Assembly (NCBI RefSeq): GCF_020382885.2
Contig: NC_058514.1
Coordinates: forward strand, 11,208,249 to 11,272,248
From: Scatophagus argus
Taxonomy: Eukaryota > Chordata > Actinopteri > Scatophagidae
Length of the DNA: 64,000 bases
Direction: 5' to 3'
Part shown: in pieces, positions 54,590-64,000 of the stretch
How positions within the stretch are numbered: the stretch's first letter is position 1
How the letters are laid out: the number at the start of each line of letters is the position of its first letter
The notes under the pieces: model-generated
What the model saw: the letters and a program-made list of their open reading frames with translations, nothing else
Told to the model about the DNA's origin: nothing
Databases searched by the model: none
Position numbers and translations under genes: made by a program

Positions 54590-57500
54590 ATTTAAGATTC
54601 TGTGTGTCAGTTTGTATGAAATATTCTCTTCATCCATATTTTCTTTTTAAAGCTCATTTTTATTTAATCTGAACCTTGACTCAACTTCTTTGTAGCAGTT
54701 GTATAGCTACAAGGCCGACAGTTCTGCCAAATGAAAAATGGGATAGGTGCTTCATTCACAGTAGGGAAACAATCACACTCAAAGATGAGTGGATAACCTT
54801 CACACAACAAAGGTGGTTCTCAAGTCTTTAAACTTCAAAGCTACATGCTGTGAGTTTTGGCTTTCACACACGAGTCGGATATTTTCAGACACAGAGTAAC
54901 CCACGTGTACTTGTCAATACTGCCTTTTTAACTGTATAATTTCAAAGGTAAATTCTGAAAACACTCCTCAAGGCCGCATTCCTCAAGTTAAACCGAGCAA
55001 ACAATAAGCCTACACATGAAATGAGATTAGAGCACTTTTATGTTATGTAAAATAAAATCACTACGGATCTACACTGGTCCATGCACACAAATGTCACCCG
55101 CAATATGTGGCATGTCAGCAATTGGATTTTAATAAATTTTTTCCTTGGGTGGACCGAGTGACGACTGTCATTGCTTCCTTGTGGCCTTTCATAAATTAAA
55201 CTGATTAGCCAAAGTGGAGCTGTTCAGCAATTACATCATATTCACATGGACGTCATGGACAGTATCTGGGATGGTGTGTTGGACACATTGTCACAAAGGG
55301 TAAAGGGGTTCTGCAACTCCATCTGTGCAGCTTTTAGCAATATTTGTATCAAACAAACAACACATATACTGAACAAATTGAAGATTTGCAGAAGAATATA
55401 TTAAACCTGGCTCGAATCAATTCATGAAGCACACATAAACATTTTTATCACACTTTCAGCGCTGTTTTCCACTGTGAGGTTTGGCTGGCTCACTGTTAGT
55501 TTTATCAGCTTGCTGCACCCTCTTCTTCTGCAGGGTTTTAATGGTACCTGACAGGGGAATAGCAGCATCAACTGTTTATTGTCCAACTTTCACATAAAAA
55601 TACAGAAAAGAAATGCATGTTAATATGCCTCCTTTTTTGCCAATTTTCTGGAACTGTGTTTAAAATTCAAAAAATGTCAACTAAGCCTGGCATATGATTC
55701 CTTCCATTTGTTCTTCTTACAGAAGTCCAGTTACCTGTCTTGATTACTTATTTAATCACTTACAGCACATATAATGGCAACACTGAAATATTCAATCAGG
55801 TTGGATAACAGATCTAGAAACCCGTGAAGACAAGACATTTAAAAGATAACCAAAGGTTTAGCTCTATGCCAGGCTCAGAGGTTCTGTTTGCAGAGCTGAA
55901 GCTCCAAGTGAGACTCAGTTCTGAGTGAGAGCTGATGCAGCTAATTGTTTACCACCAGCCTTGCAAGCTGCGTTGACCAGCTCACAGTAAGGGGCTGTGA
56001 CCGCTCACTGGTGTCCAGGCATGTGTTAAAAGCCTTCCCACAGTGCAACATGCCCTGGATTCATTTCACACCCTTTTCAATTGAGCCTGCACATGCTCAC
56101 TCACATTTCTGTGTCGACGCCTGTGTTTGTCTTTTCTCTGCGTGGACGGCACATATGTCTCCTTATGTGCTCTCTCATGTCTGCATTTAGGCTCGTCGTT
56201 CCTACACGGTGGCCAGCAATAAAGGCAGCTTCGCCTCTCAGTGTGATTTGTGTAACCCAGAATATTTCTCATAGCGACGAACATGTTCCACACGCCTGCT
56301 CTTCTTTCCACACTCAGTGGACAGAAGAGCGTTAACCATTTTAGAACTGCGGAAAAAAAGTTCTATCGTGCCATGTTGTTCTCAAAATACATCATCTTTT
56401 TATACTATATGGAAAACTGTAAGATTACTGTCAAAACTAAAGAAGCCAAAGTTATTTAATTCAACGTACAGTATTTTTTCTGTCTTTGTTGCATAAGATG
56501 AGGAGTGTTAGACACAGGAAGGCAATTTGATAAAATGGAAAGGGGTCAGAGGGTATTTTGATCATTGAGAGGCTTTCACAAATAAACTACCAACATCACT
56601 TAAGGGCTCGTTGTGCTGTCAGGATCTTTAAAATTGCTAGTGTGTGTTAAGTGAATTATGGGTTGAAGGTTACATGGACACATCCTGTTAACCGCATGTC
56701 CATTTCATTAGAGAGAGCTGTGTATCCATCAATGACAGTTGAGGCACTTGTGTGTGTGTGTTTCTGCTGGATGGGATGCATCAGTGTACGTGTACATTTG
56801 GGAAAGAATGTAGTGTCACAGATTGGCTGTAGGCAGAATAGAGAACAGGATGTAATCTGATCGTATTGGTTTGCACATAAAAGATGGCTTTATAGCTTCA
56901 GCACGTTTTAGCAGTTAATGTACTCAGGGAATGTTTTTCTGGCACGTTCTCAGTGAAATGCTGCAGAAATATGCAATGGCAGCCATCCAGTTAGATGATA
57001 TTCCTGCCAGTGTATTTATACCAGTGCCATGGCCATCATCACAGCAATGGAATGTGCGTGTGAAAGTATGTGGCAAATTTCTTTTCCAGCAAGTGATGAA
57101 AGTGTTATATTTAGGTTTATACATATGTTTGCAATATTTTATCTTGACCGACAAAAACATAATGTGGTTGAACTTTGAATGTGTGATTCACCTTGCAAAG
57201 AGAAAGGTGCCTGAATTATGTTGATCTCAGAGAGAAGACAAACAAACAAAAAAAAACACTATATACTTTTATTTCTAGATATTCTTTGGGCCAGTGGAAA
57301 AAAATACCTGTGAAAAAAAACCCTGTGAGACCTCTGTAACCAAGGTGGGACAGAAAATCTGGAGTGGATTTTGATGTTCTGCGGCGTCTGCTGAGACATC
57401 AGAGTGTCAGTTTGTGCACACTCCCTTACAAAAAGCTCTTCCAATTCAAAGTGCATTGTGGTTAGAGGGGTGACATCTCCTTGGCACCTTCATGTGCTCT

Positions 57501-60099
57501 ACCCACATGACTTTGGCCTCCGCACTTGTCTTTGATTGAGGCAATCATACATTTTGCTGAAAAGAAAAGGTGTCAGAATTCTTCATTGCTGAGTGCTTTT
57601 GGTAAGCTTTCCACCTCTAGGTCACCCTCTTGCTTCTTGCTGCTTCATCCAATGAAACATCTTTTTGTCTTCCCTTACATTATGCTGTTTGCAAGTTATG
57701 CAAGTTGAAATTATATGCTTTGTCACTGAAGTGACCCACCTGGGGTTCTCCTCAGCCTAATCCACTTCTTTTTGCACAGAATGCCCCATGCAGTGTAGTT
57801 ATTTGCAAAGGCTATGGCATGATTTGCTTAGCTCAACATAAACTCCACCTCTAAACCCTCTCACATTTGCTTGAGAAATCCCCTCACTTAAACTTATCTT
57901 ATGCCTTTTTTGTGGAGGATCCTTGCCTCTCCTGTAATTGCAATCAGACTGAACTAATTTAAAGGCTAGTAAAAGTCTGCTCGTTTTTTTTATTGTGTGT
58001 TTACATGAGGACAGCCACACAGGTTACCTTTTCAGGTCTTTTTTAAACTTCGCAAGCATGCAGTGCTTTAATAGCTCATTCTTTTTAAGCCGCAGTTAAA
58101 CACGATTAATTGTTGATAATAAATGATAAAATCTGTAATTAACTGTAGTAAATGGACCTTTATTGAGAAAATATTAAGTTAATTGAACCCAATAAATCAA
58201 CGCTGTCACAGCTAAGTAATTACAATGGATACATACGATCTTTAAAATATGACTGCTCACATTTTTTATTGAATTGCATGCACGTGTTAATTTCATAAAC
58301 AGATATGAAGGATTTATTGTTTGAAATATATTGTCATTGCTGCCATGTGATAGCATGTATGACCTCTATTTATTTAACTAGAAAATTGCTTATTATTGTT
58401 ATTGCGTTTGTGTATTTGTAATATTGTATTATTATTGCTGAATATGAGACATTTTAATAACCTTGTCCTAACTGAGGCTGAAGCAGTTCTTGAAACAGAC
58501 CACACCTTGTTGCTCATTCAGCTTTTCCTACTTAAATTTGCTGAAAGAATCACCCAAATTTTATTCAGTGTATTCAAGTGTATTCTAATTGTCTTCCCAG
58601 GATATTAATGTTGATTATTATTCTTTGTTATGCCATTAAAAAACATAACATTAAATGCCAAATAACAGATTTGATTTTACTGGATAGTAAGATTATCATT
58701 AGTTCCCAGGGTGAAAAGAAGCCATGTGACGGGAAATTGCATTTATGTGTTAAATGCGGGGGTCAAAAATTTGACATTCAAACTTTAATTAGGTCTCAGT
58801 ATTGATCATAAACAGCAGCCAATCACAGATGCCAGTCAAGAAGTGTTGTTATTAATTGTTCCAACAAAAATAAAAAAAAAAAATGCAGCCTACCATAAAA
58901 GTCTGAGGCTGCTGGAAAAAGGTGGGAGTAAATGCATGCTGTTTTGTATTACAGGCCATTCTTTCTAAGGAAATAAGCTAAATTGTTTTCAAAGTTAGTA
59001 TGAGTCATGTGCTTGATTTCTTCACTGTGGGTTGCAGAGAAGTTTCAGCTGTAATGAGCCCGAGGTCATCGAGTTCAAGCGATTGTGGTAATTGGACTGC
59101 ATGTGACTGAATTCCTGCTCAAAATGATATGTTGTTTGGAAAGCAAGAGGAAGCAGCCTGGTGTCCTCCAGATAACAGCAGGTATATTCGACCCACATTC
59201 TGATCTGTCCACAGCTGTGGAAAGTAACCAAAGAGTCACGACTAGATGAAGCCCGTTTTAGGACACTGCAGAAGCGAGTGGTGTAAACTCCTCCATCTTA
59301 GCTGGAATCAGATCGAATGATGGCATTGCTGTGACTCAGCAGGTCAAATGGCAGGTGTTTGGTTTTAAAATAGTGTAACAGTTTGTGTGTGTCTGGATGC
59401 TGGATGTTAAACTGCTTTCACTGGAAGTCCAACAGCAGAATATCCCTCTTGTAAATTTGCAACCGTGGTGATAAAACAGCGTTTCCTTTGGAGAAATGAA
59501 TGCTTTCAAGAGGAAAAAAACTCTTAGTATCCTACAGGGGGAATACCAAGGAAGAGTAGACAGTGAAAACCTTGTTGATGAATTGCTAGAAGTTGACAGA
59601 AACACTGAAGTAGAGTTCATGCTGTGAAAACAAAGAAGTCTCGTTTAATTTTCTTCAAAAAAAAAACAACAAACAAACAAACAAAAAAAAAAAAACACCA
59701 CTCGTCATCCATGAGATGCTCGTTTAATCTCACTGGTGTAAACTGGCACGGGGAGGGGGATCCTGTCCAGAGACGCTGCTGTAAGATGGTGATGAAGTGG
59801 TAAAATATGGCATGAGAACATAATAATTTGATAACTTCTCATTAGTACTGCCGCCACTGATTTTTAAATCCCCACATTTTGATCTTCATAAGACACATCA
59901 GGGAAAGCTGCCCTGCGATTTTTGAGTTTGAGACTCTAACTATTAATAATTTATGTTCATTAGAAATGGCACAATAGTGAGACACATAAAGAGCCAATCT
60001 TTATTCATTCAAATAGAGGTCACCCACACTAGGTGTCTGTCTTCTGTAGATTATAAATTGCTTTGCTGCCTGTCTCACTTTCTCCACCCACCATCTCTC
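54590..60099. other. Intergenic, no gene seen
   Basis: Mostly unique-looking AT-rich DNA. The 55130-55260 stretch (TTAATAAATTTTTTCCTTGG, AAACTGATTAGCC, CAGCAATTACATCATATTC) and the 59030-59340 stretch look regulatory but are unproven. An A-rich CAAACAAAC tract is at 59658-59698. Open frames under 100 codons are not supported. Confidence 0.5.
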
Positions 60100-60545
60100 A
60101 GCGTTTGAGAAAGTCGACTGAATTTAAATGGGATAAATCATAAATCTGATTAGCTGAATATTCTCTGTGATCTGGAGGGCAATATGGAAAAAAGGTGATG
60201 AATTGAAAATGATGAGGAGACTTCTTTCATTTCTATTTTTTATTTTTTTTTTCCCCTCTCTCTGTCTGTCTTCTCATCCACCCCCCGTGAGGAGTTTAGT
60301 TGAATAATTTACTAGCAGGGCAATAATGTGAGGTACTTCATTAGATTGAAAAGCTCTCCGGTGTCAACGGAGATGTCTCCTAATTGAGAAGCCTTTGATG
60401 AATCCTGATCAGGGCTGTGACAATTTCAACAATCCTGCAACGTATTACAGTAACCTGTAATTTCAAGCAGTTGCCACAGAGGTTTCATTCTGCTCCACAA
60501 ACAGTCATTAACTTGAAATTAATAATGGCTCAGCGTGGACTAAAG
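60100..60545. promoter_or_regulatory. Candidate enhancer, TAAT-rich and repeat-free
   Basis: Contains GGATAAATCATAAATCTGAT followed by TAGC, TGAATAATTTACTAGC, TTCATTAGATTG, CTCCTAATTGAGAAG (TAATTG at 60381), CAGTCATTAACTTG and AAATTAATAATGG. Only a T-run (60239-60253) and a C/T patch interrupt it. It has the look of a deeply conserved non-coding element, but this is inference. Confidence 0.4.
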
Positions 60546-63500
60546 CGCACTTTCCCAACTTAAATTGAGATGTTGGTTTTGGATTGAAAACTTTAACTGA
60601 CTGCTGAGTGGTGTTTTTCTTTGAAGAAAATTTTGAAAGCATTCTACAGGCACAAACAGAACACGCTTTAGACCCTTAGGGGGACTAAGAACACAACAAA
60701 AATATACACTGCGCTGTGTCATGTAAAGGTCAGTACTGTAAAAGAAGTCCTGAATGGGGCTGAGGATTGCTGGTGTCTGACACCTGTGACACCACCTGTG
60801 CTCCTACCTTCCTGCTATGAAAAACAATGCACCACAGCTGAACTGACTTGACGCTTTACCTCAAAGAACATAAAAGACTCCTGATCAATTGTAGCAATTC
60901 TTTTTACATTAGGCTGAAGATGCGTTTCATTACAGGTTGTAAGGTCAGGAGGCAGCATCGACTTCAAAGCCTGATGACTTCACATTATTCAGTCTTACAC
61001 CATTAGCTGCAAAGGTTATTAGCTCCAAGTTTTAGAGCTTTATCAGCGTTTGAGGTTAATGAAAAGAAATGGCATAAAGTTATTACATGATCTGGGTTCT
61101 TTTCCCACTCTGTGGCTCAAGGTATTCTTGGAAGAATCCATAAAGATTTTATAGAAACAGGTTTTACAGACTGGCGCTTGATGTTCTACTACAGAACTGT
61201 TTTCTGTACTGTTAACTTCTGTTTATTGTAAGACCCCACAAGTTGAACAGACCAACAAAAATGGAGAAAAAATAGTCAATAACGATATTCTGAAGTGATG
61301 ATTCCAACCCAGGGGCACTTGTGCAGTTGTGAGGGTGTACCTGGGAAGACTGTGGAGCATATCAGCTCATTTTAAGACATGGAAATGTGAAATGGGATTT
61401 GTTTGAGAGATATATCCTCTTTTGAGTCAGCTGTTAGACTTCATGACGTTATCTTTGATCTATTGAGTCAGCAAGCAGAGAAGCCCAACTGATAAGCGAA
61501 ATTTAATGGATGAAACACTGAAATAACTTAAGGAAATGGATAAATGGTAGGAACCTTCTTAAGTAGTAGTGGTAGGAGTACAAATGCAAACTTGATCAAA
61601 CAGACCTAAACAATGACAGTTCAATGGTCAAATTTGAATGAATACATTTGGAAAATCTCAGATGGTGTTGAGGTAAGAGTACTTATGGTCATCTGAGAGG
61701 GCTTTGGTGGGTATGTAAGACAAAGCAGCTGGCAGCTATTGTATTACAATATTACATTCAGTACCACTGAATGTTTCTCCAAAGTTGGAGGAAGAACTAA
61801 TTTGATTAGGCGGTGTCCTGTAAACATACTTTCATCACACCTTCTTTCTCAGTTATTGCTGTTTTGCGTGGGAAACATTCACATATTGGTGTTCTTCTTT
61901 TCAATACATCAGTCAGTTATGTTTATAACATAAAAAAAAAAAAAAAAAGCACCAGTGTGTCTGTTGTTATTAAACCTTGGTGACCTTCTTAGCTAGACAC
62001 ACTAGATGTAGCCCAGACTCAGAGAGCGAGCTGTGTTTCATCATGGCAGAGATGCTGCAGAGGAGAGCCATTGATCTGTGAAACACGGTGTCAAACCTCT
62101 GCTCCGCGAGCAGTGGGGTGTCTGCATGCCTGCATGTAAATGGAAACTTTTGATCCTAAAGGGTTTAAGTACTGCATTTAAAATGGAACTTTTCAAGACC
62201 TTTATATATGCTATGCACAAAGGGGTAGGATAACACTGACTGTAAACTTGAAGGTGTAGTGTATGAGTATTGTTATCAGCCAGTCACTGGGCGCATGGTG
62301 ATAATGAAATAAAGGCTCGTCTCAAATTCAGACTACTAAAGAAAAGCTCAAGGTTGTGTCATTTATTTTTGTATGAGCTGATGTTTGGGGTCTTGGGGTC
62401 CGCTGATGTGGGTATTTTGCATTTGTCAAGTAGCTCTAGTTCGGTGTGTTGAAAGAGTTGCACTTTGTCTCTCTTTCCTTGATATCCATAGTCAGGGTTT
62501 CAATGTGGAGAACATTTTAAATTGTTTTCCTTTGTGATGTCTTTAAAGCCTGATCAAGCTTCAGCTTCAAAGTGCACTTCAACTGCACTGCTGAATGTGA
62601 GGTGGCTGGCATTGACATATAGGACTCCCAAATTTTAAACCACGTTTTTATATACATATATATGTGAAAAGTTGGCTTGCTCCATTCAAGCAGGAGGGAT
62701 GTAGCTCCAAGGTGGAGGACTAAGGTCGCGTTCAGACAGACTGCAGGATTACATGAAAAGAATCAAAGCAGCGGGCTCGGACAAAGATTTGCAGGGCTCT
62801 CTGGGAAAATCCGTCCAGCAATCATTTCTGCGTTGTCCAATCAAATATGTGCAAGCTTTCATTCTTTGTCTGTTACTTTATGAAGTGAAGGTGTTTTTCT
62901 GCTGATTACCTTGTGATTATTGAGATAGAGAATAAAATAATCGCTGCAGTGATGACTTTCCCTGTGCATAGAGCAGTGTTTTGAACCATTTGTAGGTGTT
63001 TATTTAGCCTTAAAACACAAGGATATTTTACTCAACAAGACGTTCCTGGATTGTATTTCAACCTCTCAATGGTACTTGAAGCAATCCACCCACACCAATA
63101 CATCCCCACATATTTTTTTTTCAGCCTAAAGCTTTTTACTGAATACCCGCGAAAAACTGACGAATGCAAGAAACACAGACAATGCTAACAGCATTGCACA
63201 AAGGGAACAAAGGCTGAGAGCAGTAGTGACTGACCACAGTGAATAACTTTGCAAAAGTGCAGGTTGTTTCCCTATACTCTTTCAACATTTCAACAAAACA
63301 TGAGTGCATTGCAGCACTGGAGGCATGAAGGAAGCAGAATATGTTATGGTCAGTCAGATTTGCCGGCAGTGGATCACCATTAAAAGTGGTGACTGTAAAA
63401 CTGTTGAAAGAGCATCTAAATCTGAATAAAAGATCCGTTATGTTTTAAGTATTATAACTTTTTAAACTTTGACAACTTTCAATTTTCAAGCAAATTTTAT

Positions 63501-64000
63501 GTTCATAATGCCATCATTTCTAGAGCTCTTTTCCAAAACATTGTAAATCCATTTTTATAGTTTTTGGGAAAATGACTATTTCTACCTAGACCCACACATT
63601 TTGTTAATATTCAGTTTATCCTGTTAAAATGGTTTGTTGGCTTAGGCTGAACATGTTGAACAATGATTGTTGATTATAAATTCAAAGTTTATTTTATTTT
63701 TTTCCAAACGCTATAAACCCATCCATTTTTGCTGCCTACAGCCTCACTATCTCTCTCTCTCTCGTCTTTACAGATGTCCTACAGTTTTTTATTGACCTCA
63801 AAGCCATTAGGAGTCACACACATACATACACATGCACATACACATACACTTGGCTTCCCTAACCCTGCTCTATAGCAATGACATCAGTAGGCTAGCACTA
63901 CTATCAGTACTTTCCTTGTCACGTTAGCATGCTTGTTGTCACAAGAGAGAAACCTACAAAACAGTATTAAAAAAAAACAAAATTTTACTTCCCAAACACT
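60546..64000. other. Intergenic, no gene seen
   Basis: An A-run at 61931-61948, a TATA-rich patch at about 62648-62664 and a (CT)n at 63749-63763. The 61300-61420 interval (AACCCAGGGGCACTTGTGCA) weakly resembles the repeat at 27238. No exon or RNA gene was recognised up to the window end. Confidence 0.5.

Noticed and set aside
12566..64000. Exons of TAFA5 or another neighbour gene on either strand
   Set aside because: I looked for the Cys-rich TAFA signature and other protein-like blocks and found none; the exon search was by eye only.
12566..64000. CRISPR-like arrays, operons, rRNA genes or viral genomes
   Set aside because: The repeats are microsatellites or dispersed elements without regular spacers. 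There are no linked genes and no rRNA-like sequence.

Overview
The window reads as vertebrate nuclear DNA, most likely a spiny-rayed (percomorph) teleost fish. Coding sequence is split into GT-AG exons. The protein is a clear vertebrate BRD1/BRPF2. Introns and flanks carry Tc1-like transposase remnants, a tRNA-Lys pseudogene, many (CA)n microsatellites and dispersed repeats that I know from fish genomes. No bacterial or viral gene organisation is visible.

Positions 1-12565 hold the 3' part of one gene on the + strand, brd1 (bromodomain and PHD-finger protein 1, also BRPF2), the scaffold of the HBO1/MOZ-type histone acetyltransferase complex. I could join twelve exons (1-1230, 1637-1793, 2146-2277, 2398-2526, 4116-4428, 4522-4842, 6098-6679, 7354-7495, 7662-7783, 9202-9311, 9788-9942, 10792-10975) into one unbroken frame of 1191 residues plus stop. 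The start codon and an estimated 80-100 N-terminal residues lie upstream of the window. In order, the protein has an EPL1-like segment, the PHD1-zinc knuckle-PHD2 (PZP) module, a coiled/basic linker, a bromodomain, a long acidic/Ser-rich linker and a C-terminal PWWP domain. A 3'UTR of about 1.6 kb ends at an AATAAA signal at 12544. Introns carry a decayed tRNA-Lys(CTT), a retroelement-like fragment and a Tc1-like transposase remnant that is open in the same frame as the following brd1 exon.

Positions 12566-64000 (51 kb) contain no protein-coding exon that I can support on either strand. They hold degenerate interspersed repeats, including two inverted copies of one roughly 260-280-bp element 18 kb apart and two same-strand copies of another repeat. 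There are also microsatellites, short transposase and reverse-transcriptase remnants, and several repeat-free stretches rich in homeodomain-type TAAT cores. Those stretches look like conserved regulatory DNA, but conservation cannot be tested from one sequence. In mammals the gene-poor side of BRD1 faces TAFA5 (FAM19A5), so this desert may be its regulatory landscape. I looked for TAFA5 exons and saw none.

Nothing here forms a recognisable new multi-gene system. The observations most worth checking are the in-frame transposon/exon junction at 5876-6679, the C-rich tract that acts as the polypyrimidine tract of the PWWP exon, the inverted repeat pair, and the candidate enhancers at 33600-33990 and 60100-60545.
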